From positions 43,776 through 68,138 of the forward strand of contig DOZH01000003.1 in assembly GCA_003518105.1 (NCBI GenBank): 24,363 nt of DNA, written 5' to 3'. How positions within the stretch are numbered: the stretch's first letter is position 1; each line of letters opens with the position of its first letter. This stretch comes from Candidatus Uhrbacteria bacterium (GTDB lineage Bacteria; Patescibacteriota; Patescibacteriia; UBA9934). Under the pieces are notes generated by a model. The model was not told the origin of the DNA. It searched no databases and saw only the letters and a list, made by a program, of their open reading frames with translations. Positions 14,800-21,728 of this stretch are shown piece by piece. The translations under genes were made by a program, and so were the position numbers.

Positions 14800-16007
14800 A
14801 CTAACTCGTTATAACTCGCTAAAATCTCCCGCGCCAACTCAATCCTTCTAGCTAGTTCTACTGTATGCTCACCCACCTCTAAGTGATGGCTCTTGTCCTT
14901 AATCGCCAGCCACACCTGCTCCATGAGCACGCCACGTTCTGGCCCAAAAGGCGTGTGTAACAGCTTAAAAACTTCTTCACCGCTAATACCCGCTTTATCT
15001 AGTGCCGCTTTGTATTGACGCTTCTTCTCACTCTCCGCCTGTCGTACTCGCTCCTCATGTCGTTTAGGACACGCCTCACGCTCGGCACGTAAAATATTAA
15101 TAACTAGCTGCGTCTGCGCCGCTGCTTTACCGTCAGTACACACCACCCCACCAGCCACGGCATCCAAATACGCCACTGCTAACATGAGATCCAAGAACAC
15201 GTCGACGTTCAAGCCAGCCTTCCCCGCTCGTGCCATCATCACCTCGTATTTCAGTTTATCAGCCTTGCCCACAAACGAACCGAGCACCTCAATGTGATAG
15301 CGAATCAGTTCCGTCAGTAACTTCACATTAGCCGCTGGCACGCCAAATGCTTGCAACACAGTCTGTCTGTCTGCCGTATAAGCTGGCGTCACTCCCTCGC
15401 TTTCATGCCCAAGATAATGGGCCGCGATGCCGTACGCCTCATAAAAACCAATCATGCCCTGCACCGCATTCTGCTCTTCATGACTAACCACGTAGGCTCG
15501 ATATAATTTGTCGTAACGCATTTTTTCCGCCTCAGTTGCTTTCTTCATGCCTTCTTTGTGACGGACCATAAAACCCTCGCTCGCGCCTCTTGATCCCTCG
15601 GGTGCATCAAACGCCAAAGTTGCTGGCTTGGCCGCGTCATGCAAAACAGCAAACGCTAAAAGCAAATCGCGATGTTTATGTAGCGTCGCTTGAAGCGCCT
15701 CAACGTCCAACGCTAAATCTTTCTCCCGCGCAAACTCTTCAATGTCTGCTAATGATCCATCGCTTAACACACCAACCAATATTCGCTCCACATGATCCGC
15801 CAAATGCGGCCCTTCGCAATGCCACGGCGCACTCTGCGGCGTCGTCAGCCATTCTTTCAACTCGGGCACCACCTCTTCCGCCCGCACCATCATCTCGCGT
15901 GCCTGTTCTCTCACCTCTTTCTTATCCACCCCAGCAAACCAGCGCAAAAAAGGCTGAACCTCAACCTTCACAGCTATACTCCTATCCCCAAAATGCTTAT
16001 CGAACAT
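14796..16007 (-). CDS. HD-domain protein, putative metal-dependent phosphohydrolase
   Basis: A 403-residue cytoplasmic protein with the spaced ligands of an HD domain: HCEGPHLADHVERIL (His63/68/72), AFAVLHDAAKPAT (His123-Asp124), AAHYLGHE (His197, His201), LIRYHIEVLG (His238) and a late YLDAVAG aspartate (about 278). The H...HD...H...H...D order is that of HD phosphohydrolases, though HDAAKP departs from the common HDIGK. N- and C-terminal regions are charged and helical. The substrate cannot be inferred; nucleotide, RNA 3' end or second-messenger phosphates are all possible. The start at 16007 has an extended -10 (TGC-TATACT) 6 nt upstream. It is the first gene of a tight HD-ruvA-femAB unit. 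Confidence 0.8.
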   Translation of the reverse strand: MFDKHFGDRSIAVKVEVQPFLRWFAGVDKKEVREQAREMMVRAEEVVPELKEWLTTPQSAPWHCEGPHLADHVERILVGVLSDGSLADIEEFAREKDLALDVEALQATLHKHRDLLLAFAVLHDAAKPATLAFDAPEGSRGASEGFMVRHKEGMKKATEAEKMRYDKLYRAYVVSHEEQNAVQGMIGFYEAYGIAAHYLGHESEGVTPAYTADRQTVLQAFGVPAANVKLLTELIRYHIEVLGSFVGKADKLKYEVMMARAGKAGLNVDVFLDLMLAVAYLDAVAGGVVCTDGKAAAQTQLVINILRAEREACPKRHEERVRQAESEKKRQYKAALDKAGISGEEVFKLLHTPFGPERGVLMEQVWLAIKDKSHHLEVGEHTVELARRIELAREILASYNELV

Positions 16008-16013
16008 AACACC

Positions 16014-16022
16014 AGTATAGCA
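16014..16022 (-). promoter_or_regulatory. Extended -10 promoter of the HD-ruvA-femAB operon
   Basis: TGC-TATACT on the minus strand, 6 nt before the ATG at 16007. The TG extension compensates for the lack of a clear -35. The spacing places the transcript start at or next to the start codon. Confidence 0.65.
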
Positions 16023-16042
16023 GACGTTGCATATATCTCACG

Positions 16043-16100
16043 AGCCCAAAAGGCCAAGTAACGAGGGGTAGGCCTAAAGCCTCTAGTCGGGTGACGCGAG
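16043..16100 (+). repeat. Mosaic intergenic repeat, block A (copy 1)
   Basis: 58 nt that match 20839-20896 at about 52 positions without gaps; the best conserved stretches are AAGGCCAAGTA and CTAGTCGGGTGACGCGAG. It occupies the start of a 289-nt gap between the HD-domain and DHH genes. It is a repeat of unknown role. Confidence 0.85.
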
Positions 16101-16130
16101 GCAGTAGGGTGTTGCTGACGACAAGCGACG

Positions 16131-16265
16131 ACCGACCCGAGAAATGCTTGACTATATCATTGAGCCTCCGCCGAAGGCGAAGCGAGCAGCGAACGGTCGA
16201 GAGCAAGGGTGTGAACCCGCGCGGAAGACCGTTCGGCAGGCGAGCACCTGGGCTGAGGCCTGAGC
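16131..16265 (+). repeat. Mosaic intergenic repeat: block B, variable hairpin insert, block C head
   Basis: Bases 16131-16153 match 20212-20234 at 22 of 23 positions (core GAGAAATGCTTGACT). Bases 16248-16265 match 20276-20294 with one gap (CTGGGCTGAGGCC). Between these borders lie 94 nt unrelated to the 41 nt found in the other copy. That insert forms its own hairpin: CGAACGGTC (16190-16198) with GACCGTTCG (16227-16235), enclosing GGGT-GTGA-ACCC. Confidence 0.75.
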
Positions 16266-16295
16266 GCGAAGACAACAATACCCTACGGCTTCGCG
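16265..16295 (-). terminator. Hairpin directly after the DHH-like gene
   Basis: CGCGAAG (16265-16271) pairs perfectly with CTTCGCG (16289-16295) and lies 1 nt past the stop codon of the minus-strand gene. There is no T tract, so termination is uncertain; it may equally be the end of the mosaic repeat. Confidence 0.4.
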
Positions 16296-16296
16296 T

Positions 16297-17124
16297 CTAA
16301 GCAATTCTCCCCAAAATTTCTTCAAGCTCCGGCAACGGCTTCTCTGGCTTTGCCTGCACTCCCCAACACCTATCACACCCAAACGTAAACCCCCCATAAA
16401 TCTTGAACAGCTCAACCGCGTAGTCGGACTCCTGCACAAACATCCGTCGCTTGCCTTCCACCACCACAATCTGCGGTGGCACGTCATAGTGATCGGCCGT
16501 CAGGAAAGAAATCGCGTCACGAAACGGCACATCTTCCCGTTCAGTTTTGACAATGAGTACACCAGGTCGCTCTTCGCGTTCAGCCCAAGCCTTGCTAGCC
16601 ACTTCGTCGATATCCTTATGTTCTTTGCCAAGCTCCAAGTTCAAGCCGCGGTAAAAATCGCGCATTCTCTTCGCTAATTCCCTATCCTGCACCTCCTCCC
16701 GCAAAGCCCACAAAAAACCGCGGTCAATTATACCGACACCTCGCACCATCTCCGGATCAAAGCCGAGTTCTCGCAGCTGCTCGTCAGTAATCACAAACTT
16801 CGCCAAAAACTGCTCGAGCGAGCTGGTTGGTTGCATGCGATCAAGGTCGCTGTAACGATGATGATCGATTATTTCAATTTCCAGTCCCGTAGCTCGCAAA
16901 CTCGTCTCCGTCTCAACGCCCGGAATCTCCACAATCACCAACTTGGTCACTGTCGGGTTAGTCGCCCACACTCGTTCAACGATGTCTTCTTCACGCTCAA
17001 GCTTGGCTCCATGCGGCTGCTTAGACACCAGAGTCGGAATCCCCGCCGCTTCCGCAATCTTAACAATCATGAGGGACTCTTCGTCATTCTTTGGCGTCAA
17101 CAAGACAATATTCCCGTAATTCAT
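16297..17124 (-). CDS. Divergent DHH-superfamily phosphoesterase-like protein
   Basis: A 275-residue protein with the signature EIIDHHRYSDLD (Asp87-His88-His89) followed by PTSSLEQ (100-104) and GVGIIDRG (Asp134), matching motifs III and IV of DHH phosphoesterases (RecJ, oligoribonuclease NrnA, c-di-AMP phosphodiesterase). The N-terminal metal motif (usually DxDG) is not visible; the corresponding place reads LLTPKNDEESLMI, and motif II reads IVEIPGVE. A C-terminal GGFTFGCDRCWG with a CxxC replaces the usual DHHA1 GGGH motif. It may be an altered nuclease or a non-catalytic binding protein. It starts 9 nt after ileS and is probably co-transcribed with it. Confidence 0.65.
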   Translation of the reverse strand: MNYGNIVLLTPKNDEESLMIVKIAEAAGIPTLVSKQPHGAKLEREEDIVERVWATNPTVTKLVIVEIPGVETETSLRATGLEIEIIDHHRYSDLDRMQPTSSLEQFLAKFVITDEQLRELGFDPEMVRGVGIIDRGFLWALREEVQDRELAKRMRDFYRGLNLELGKEHKDIDEVASKAWAEREERPGVLIVKTEREDVPFRDAISFLTADHYDVPPQIVVVEGKRRMFVQESDYAVELFKIYGGFTFGCDRCWGVQAKPEKPLPELEEILGRIA

Positions 17125-17133
17125 AACCGCAAC

Positions 17134-20079
17134 TTAAAAACTCACCGTCACGTCAAGTTCGGCCACGCGGAAAGTCGCCGCATGCTCCAGTACCGACTGC
17201 TCAAAACGCACCGCACTCGCCAGCGTGTCGGCCGCCAAGTTCTCCTCAAACTCGTCGAACATCATCTTCACCTCAGGCGCTGCAGACCACACGTGCAGCG
17301 TGATCCGGTCCGCAATCGTCAGCCCTGCCTCCTTACGCAAACCATTAACACGACGAGTCACTTCACGCGCCATGCCCTCACGCACCAATTCCGGCGTCAG
17401 CACCAAATCAAGCTCAACATTCAACTCGCCGTCTCTCACCGTAGCCTTCTTAACATTCAATTCATCGGTAATAATATCAACGTAAGCCTGGGCAATTTCG
17501 CCACCTGGCACACTAATCGTCATCCCACCGAGCACCTGCTTAATCGCCATGCCAGCGCTATCTCGCACCTCCATGGCTCGTGACACGATCGAACGAACGA
17601 GTCCCATCGTGGTCAAAACATCGCCAATCTTTTCGTTAGCGACTATCTGTGGCCACATTTCAAGGTGCACGCTCGGCCTTTCCTCATCACTCCAGTTACC
17701 ACCGACGCCTTGATACAACACCTCCGCCAAGAACGGCATGAACGGCGCCACCATCTTAGCAAAAGTATCGAGCACCACGCGCATCGTCGCCAACGCTTTG
17801 CGTCTGTCATCATTGTCGACTTTCATGCGATCACGGCTTCGTCGGATGTACCAAGTAGAAAGATCCGTCACAAAAACCTGGAGCGTCCTCGCCGCATCCG
17901 CCAACTCGTACCCTTCCATCGCCTTCGTCTCCATCTCAAGCGTCTCATTCAACCGCGCCAAAATCCACGCATCGAGCACGTTCTCGCCCTTCGGCTCCTG
18001 CCCTGCATCATGCTCGGCGTAAAGATTATAGAACGCCAGTACATTTCGCATGATATTAATAAACTTCTTGCTCACCTCGTCGACACCTGCTTCACTAAAT
18101 CGCAAGTTCTCAGCCTTCACAACTGGCGTCGACATCAAATAATAACGAATGGCATCAGCGCCGTACTTCTCCATCACCATCATCGGGTCAGGATAATTTT
18201 GCAAGCGCTTAGCCATCTTCTTACCATCTTCCGCCAGCACAATGCCGTTTACAATCACGTTCTCGAACGCTGGCTTCTCAAACAAAGCCGTAGCCAACAC
18301 GTGCAAACTATAGAACCAACCGCGGGTCTGGTCCTGCCCCTCAGCAATAAACTGCGCTGGGAACTTCTTGCCGAAGTCAGCCTCGTGTTCAAACGGATAA
18401 TGCTCCTGCGCATATGGCATGCTCCCCGACTCAAACCAACAATCGAGCACTTCAGGAATGCGCGTAAACATCTTGCCTCCCTTGTCGATAGTGAAAAGAT
18501 CGACAATATGCTTATGCAAATTATCCACCTTCTTACCCGTCAAAGCCTCCAGTTCGGCGACCGATCCTACAACCAACACCTCGCCATCCTCAGCTCGCCA
18601 CACTGGCAGCGGCGTGCCCCAAAAACGCGACCGTGAAATCGCCCAATCACGAGCGCCCTCCAACCACTTACCAAAGCGGCCTTCCTTCATGTTATCCGGC
18701 ACCCAGTTGATCTCTTTATTCAAACTCACCATCTTGTCACGAATCTCTGTCACCCTCACAAACCACGAACTCGTCGCGTAGTTCAAAAGCGGAGTATCAC
18801 AGCGCCAACAATGTGGATAGCTGTGAACGAGTTTTTCTTTCGCAAACAGTTTCCCAGCATGCGCCAAGGCCTTAATGATCTCAATATCCACGCTCATCGT
18901 ATCGCCCTTACTTTTCACGCTCTTCCCCTCAACCTCGTATCCCAGCGCCTGCAACGGCAAGGCCACCTCTGGCACAAACTGGCCGTTCATGCCCACATGC
19001 ATAATTGGCTTCACGCCCAAACTTTCTCCGAGCTTCATGTCGTCATCACCATAACCTGGCGCGATGTGAACCGTACCCGTACCGTCAGTATCTGTTACGA
19101 AGTCAGCAGCGACAACTTTGAACGCATTCTCATGATTTTCAAAGTACGAGAAAATCGGCGTGTAGCTGGCATCGACCAATTCACTGCCCATCACCTCTTC
19201 GATAACTGTGTACTCTTTACCCTTAAACACCTTATCGATAAGCGGTTTAGCGACGATATATTTGTTGTAATGATATATTTGCTTTTTAGTTGATTTTTGA
19301 TCCGCAATAGCTTGTACTCCCTTATCTAAAATAAACTCTTTAACCAACACATAAGTCATGTCTCCTTTCACTGCCAACAACACATTGCCCGGCAACGTCC
19401 ACGGCGTCGTCGTCCATACCAAAATCGAAGCCCCAACATACTTGCCGCTAGTGAGCTCAACCGCCACCGTCACCGAAATATCCGTCACGTCAACGTAACC
19501 TTGCGCCACCTCAAAATTGCTCAACGCCGTCTCGCAGCGTGGGCAAATATGCATGGCTTTCTTGCCTTCGTAAATGAGACCCTTGTCCCACAAACTCTTA
19601 AACACCCACCAAGTGCTCTCCATGTAGCTCAAGTCCATCGTCTTGTAGTCGTTCTTCATGTCGACCCAACGCCCCAAACGGTAAATGACTTTCTCCCATT
19701 CCGCGGCATAAGTCATCACCATGCTCTCGCACGACTCATTGAACTTGTCGACGCCGTAAGCAAAAATATCCTTCTTGCTCTTCAAGTCGAACTTCTTCTC
19801 CACAATGTTCTCAATTGGCAAACCGTGGCAATCCCAACCCCAACGTCGCTCCACCCGAAAGCCCTGCATGGTCCAAAAACGAGGCACCACGTCCTTCATG
19901 ACGCTACCCACAATATGGCCATAATGCGGCAAGCCCGTCGCAAACGGCGGCCCATCGTAAAAAGTATAGCTCTTCTCGGCCGGTCTTTCCGCTACCGTTC
20001 GCTCAAAAATCTTATTCCTATCCCAGTATTCCAAAACGTCTATTTCTTGTTCCGAGTGTGTTTTATGCATATCAGACAT
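17134..20079 (-). CDS. ileS: Isoleucyl-tRNA synthetase (type 2-like)
   Basis: A 981-residue class I synthetase charging tRNA-Ile. Domain signs: the HIGH-type motif PHYGH (His52-His55) after YDGPPFATGLP; a large CP1 editing domain (about 185-385, with WTTTPWTLPGN and a GTGTVHIAPGYGDDD block); the catalytic SWFVRVTEIRDKM and DQTRGWFYSLHVLA; and the second signature GKKMAKRLQNYPDP (KMAKR at 621-625), then the anticodon-binding domain (WYIRRSRDRMK). The KRLxNYPDP form is typical of the eukaryote-like type 2 IleRS, a class often less sensitive to mupirocin. KMSKR is the usual form; here Ser is Ala. A CATAAT box lies 8 nt before the ATG, with TTTACT 17 nt further upstream. Confidence 0.96.
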   Translation of the reverse strand: MSDMHKTHSEQEIDVLEYWDRNKIFERTVAERPAEKSYTFYDGPPFATGLPHYGHIVGSVMKDVVPRFWTMQGFRVERRWGWDCHGLPIENIVEKKFDLKSKKDIFAYGVDKFNESCESMVMTYAAEWEKVIYRLGRWVDMKNDYKTMDLSYMESTWWVFKSLWDKGLIYEGKKAMHICPRCETALSNFEVAQGYVDVTDISVTVAVELTSGKYVGASILVWTTTPWTLPGNVLLAVKGDMTYVLVKEFILDKGVQAIADQKSTKKQIYHYNKYIVAKPLIDKVFKGKEYTVIEEVMGSELVDASYTPIFSYFENHENAFKVVAADFVTDTDGTGTVHIAPGYGDDDMKLGESLGVKPIMHVGMNGQFVPEVALPLQALGYEVEGKSVKSKGDTMSVDIEIIKALAHAGKLFAKEKLVHSYPHCWRCDTPLLNYATSSWFVRVTEIRDKMVSLNKEINWVPDNMKEGRFGKWLEGARDWAISRSRFWGTPLPVWRAEDGEVLVVGSVAELEALTGKKVDNLHKHIVDLFTIDKGGKMFTRIPEVLDCWFESGSMPYAQEHYPFEHEADFGKKFPAQFIAEGQDQTRGWFYSLHVLATALFEKPAFENVIVNGIVLAEDGKKMAKRLQNYPDPMMVMEKYGADAIRYYLMSTPVVKAENLRFSEAGVDEVSKKFINIMRNVLAFYNLYAEHDAGQEPKGENVLDAWILARLNETLEMETKAMEGYELADAARTLQVFVTDLSTWYIRRSRDRMKVDNDDRRKALATMRVVLDTFAKMVAPFMPFLAEVLYQGVGGNWSDEERPSVHLEMWPQIVANEKIGDVLTTMGLVRSIVSRAMEVRDSAGMAIKQVLGGMTISVPGGEIAQAYVDIITDELNVKKATVRDGELNVELDLVLTPELVREGMAREVTRRVNGLRKEAGLTIADRITLHVWSAAPEVKMMFDEFEENLAADTLASAVRFEQSVLEHAATFRVAELDVTVSF

Positions 20080-20087
20080 ATGGGCGA

Positions 20088-20116
20088 ATTATGAGGTTTT
20101 TCACGATAAAAGTAAA
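20088..20116 (-). promoter_or_regulatory. Promoter of ileS
   Basis: On the minus strand, TTTACT and CATAAT (20088-20093) are separated by 17 nt, and the -10 box ends 8 nt before the ileS ATG at 20079. It is a recognisable sigma-70-like promoter with an almost leaderless start. Confidence 0.6.
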
Positions 20117-20132
20117 GCTCACATAATTACTG

Positions 20133-20138
20133 TATAAT
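20133..20138 (+). promoter_or_regulatory. Candidate -10 box ahead of the 20141-20329 repeat
   Basis: Consensus TATAAT on the plus strand just before block D. Transcription from it would start near 20145 and run through the structured repeat towards rpiB. No good -35 is visible, so this is tentative. Confidence 0.4.
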
Positions 20139-20140
20139 GA

Positions 20141-20191
20141 AGTCGACGAAGAGTAGAGGGATACCCTTTTCACGAGCGAGCGACTGTCGCG
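20141..20191 (+). repeat. Mosaic intergenic repeat, block D (copy 1)
   Basis: Resembles the last 49 nt of the window (24315-24363): shared AGTC-ACGAAGA, GGGAT, CCTTT, CGAG and GAC in the same order and spacing. It is followed 20 nt later by block B. Confidence 0.6.
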
Positions 20192-20211
20192 TCTCCTGTG
20201 ACGACGCGATG

Positions 20212-20329
20212 GCCGACCCGAGAAATGCTTGACTTGCGCATTTGTTCCGTTAAGCAAGTCATCCTTTAAGCATTTCTGGGCTGAGGCCTTGAGCTAGGCA
20301 CAGGAGATGCGGCGGTTGCGAACGACGAG
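20212..20329 (+). repeat. Mosaic intergenic repeat: block B, long hairpin, block C
   Basis: Block B (20212-20234) begins a long stem: AGAAATGCTT (20221-20230) pairs with 20268-20277, GACTTGC (20231-20237) with GCAAGTC (20254-20260), and CCC with GGG outside. Block C (20285-20329) follows and matches the first 44 nt of the window. The whole lies between ileS and rpiB, which are divergent, so it could be the rpiB leader or an independent RNA. Confidence 0.75.
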
Positions 20330-20361
20330 TTTCGCGCCGACGATAGCTGAATAACTAAAAT

Positions 20362-20817
20362 ATGCTCAAAACAATATATCTCGGCGCCGATCACGCCGGC
20401 TTCAACCTCAAAAATAGCCTCAAAGAACACCTGGAGCTGCAGGGTCATATTGTGCACGACCTTGGCGCTCATCACCTGGACCCACACGACGACTATCCGC
20501 CTATCGCTGCTGAAGTCGCCGCCACCGTCCGCGAACATCCGTCAGCCCTCGGCATTTTAGTTTGCGGTAGCGCCGAAGGTGTGGCTATCGCCGCCAACAA
20601 ATTCGACGGCATCCGCGCCGGCGTCGGTTTCTCTGTGGCCTCAGCTGTCGCTATGCGTAACGACGACGACGCCAATATTCTCTGCCTCCCAGCCCGTCTC
20701 AAACTAATCGACGATCCTCTCGCCATCGCCGACGCCTTCCTCACCACCCCGTTCAGCAACGCCGAGCGTCACAATCGTCGACTTGATGAAATTAGTGACC
20801 TCGAGGATCAAATATAA
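20362..20817 (+). CDS. rpiB: Ribose-5-phosphate isomerase B (RpiB/LacAB family)
   Basis: A 151-residue RpiB, which interconverts ribose 5-phosphate and ribulose 5-phosphate in the non-oxidative pentose phosphate pathway. Features: LGADHAGF (7-14), HDLGA with DDYPPIA (43-49), the active-site loop LVCGSAEGVAIAANK (Cys68, expected base), and RNDDDANILCLPAR (99-112). The loop reads CGSAEG rather than the more common CG[ST]GIG. An Rpe-like gene follows after a structured repeat, placing two steps around ribulose 5-phosphate side by side. No Shine-Dalgarno; the start is preceded by ACTAAAAT. Confidence 0.93.
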   Translation: MLKTIYLGADHAGFNLKNSLKEHLELQGHIVHDLGAHHLDPHDDYPPIAAEVAATVREHPSALGILVCGSAEGVAIAANKFDGIRAGVGFSVASAVAMRNDDDANILCLPARLKLIDDPLAIADAFLTTPFSNAERHNRRLDEISDLEDQI

Positions 20818-20838
20818 TCGCAACGTAAACTTTTTAGC

Positions 20839-20990
20839 AGCCCGTAAGGCCAAGTAGCGAGGGGCAGGCCTAAGTCCTCTAGTCGGGTGACGCGAGCCAG
20901 GTCCCCTGCTGGGCGCGGAACGCCTAGTGAGCACCCAGGAGGGTGGCCAAGCGGCAGGACCCGACGAACTATGGTCCCCGAGCCTTGGCC
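20839..20990 (+). repeat. Mosaic intergenic repeat, block A (copy 2) closed by GGCCAAG/CTTGGCC
   Basis: Block A (20839-20896) is followed by about 94 nt rich in short GC stems (for example GGCG/CGCC and CTGGG/CCCAG). GGCCAAG at 20848-20854 is the exact complement of CTTGGCC at 20984-20990, so the element may fold as one closed RNA of about 143 nt. It separates rpiB from the Rpe-like gene. A piece resembling a tRNA D-arm (GGTGGCCAAGCGGCAGGAC) does not extend into a tRNA cloverleaf. Confidence 0.7.
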
Positions 20991-21038
20991 GAAATGAGTG
21001 CATGCCAAGATTGCTTCGCTGACGCTCGCAAAGACGGA

Positions 21039-21044
21039 TATAAA
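21039..21044 (+). promoter_or_regulatory. -10 box of the Rpe-like gene
   Basis: TATAAA (in GATATAAAAT) lies 9 nt before the ATG at 21054, just after the mosaic repeat. Same leaderless spacing as other genes in the window. Confidence 0.5.
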
Positions 21045-21053
21045 ATAGAAACT

Positions 21054-21698
21054 ATGATCGAAATCATCCCCGCAGTCTTAGTTTGTAACGCCACGGACTG
21101 CCAAGCTAAACTCTTACACCCCGGCCTGCATAGCGTTGCCGATATGTTTCAAGTGGACGTCTTGGATGGCACCATGTTTGACGCCTCTTGTTTCGCCGAC
21201 CCTAGCGTCATCAGCACCTGGCCTAATTTACCAAACATTGAACTCCACCTCATGGTGCACAATCCCCTCCCTATCATCGAACTCTGGCACAGCCTCATCC
21301 CTTCACTCAAACGCGTCATCATCCACGCCGAGCTTGCTCGTCCGCTTGGTGCCATTCTCGAACGTGCCCAAGCCCTCGGCCTGGAAATTGGCCTAGCCTT
21401 AAACCCCGAAACTTCCCTCGATCGCGTCGCCCACCACTTGCACAACCTCGACGTCGTGCAAATCATGGGCGTTCACCCTGGCGCTTCCGGCCAGCCCTTC
21501 TTGGGCGAGCCAATTCTCGCTAAAATCAGCCGCTGTCATGAACTTCATCCTAACCTCATAATCGCCGTCGACGGTGGTGTCAGCCTCAAAACCGCCAAAA
21601 ACCTAGTCAATGCTGGCGCTTCTCGTCTGGTTGCTGGTTCTGCGCTATGGTCAGCAGCAAATCCTGTGGAAATTTATACACAGCTCAAAGCCCTATAA
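21054..21698 (+). CDS. Ribulose-phosphate 3-epimerase-like protein, divergent metal site
   Basis: A 214-residue TIM-barrel protein of the Rpe family, which interconverts ribulose 5-phosphate and xylulose 5-phosphate. Family landmarks in order: IIPAVLVCN, FQVDVLDGT (32-40), ELHLMVHNP (63-71), VIIHAE, LALNPET, VQIMGVHPGASGQPF, IIAVDGGV (169-176) and GSALW. Three of the four expected metal ligands are present (Asp35, His65, Asp173), but the first, normally His in HxDVMDG, is Gln33. The early Ser of the PSIL motif is Ala. It is thus either an active variant or a paralogue with a changed role. The ATG at 21054 is preferred over 20943, which would translate the repeat. Confidence 0.85.
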   Translation: MIEIIPAVLVCNATDCQAKLLHPGLHSVADMFQVDVLDGTMFDASCFADPSVISTWPNLPNIELHLMVHNPLPIIELWHSLIPSLKRVIIHAELARPLGAILERAQALGLEIGLALNPETSLDRVAHHLHNLDVVQIMGVHPGASGQPFLGEPILAKISRCHELHPNLIIAVDGGVSLKTAKNLVNAGASRLVAGSALWSAANPVEIYTQLKAL

Positions 21699-21716
21699 AT
21701 CCCGTCGTTTTTTTGC

Positions 21717-21722
21717 TACAAT
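21717..21722 (+). promoter_or_regulatory. Extended -10 promoter of the first cupredoxin-like gene
   Basis: TGC-TACAAT ends 6 nt before the ATG at 21729, the same arrangement as at 16014-16022. The expected transcript start coincides with the start codon. Confidence 0.6.
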
Positions 21723-21728
21723 AGCCAC

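Noticed and set aside
16043..16295. Known housekeeping RNA (RNase P RNA, SRP RNA, tmRNA or 6S RNA)
   Set aside because: None of the conserved core motifs of these RNAs that I know is present, and blocks recur at several sites, unlike single-copy RNAs.
16152..16487. Open frames on the minus strand over the repeat region, with similar peptides (RVTRLE-LGLPL-TWP) also readable at 20808-21008
   Set aside because: The similarity of the two peptides follows from the shared block A nucleotide repeat. They overlap the DHH-like gene or the Rpe promoter region and have no family support.
20941..20990. Possible tRNA (GGTGGCCAAGCGGCAGGAC resembles a D-arm)
   Set aside because: No anticodon arm, no TTCGA-type T loop and no acceptor stem can be placed around it.
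16043..20990. CRISPR array
   Set aside because: The repeats are few, far apart, of unequal length and mosaic; there is no regular repeat-spacer pattern and no cas gene.
20943..21053. Longer N-terminus for the Rpe-like protein
   Set aside because: It would translate the end of the structured repeat; the Rpe family begins at the IIPAVL segment, and a TATAAA box lies inside the extension.
21708..21714. Terminator after the Rpe-like gene (T run)
   Set aside because: No inverted repeat precedes the T run; it more likely lies in the spacer of the downstream promoter.
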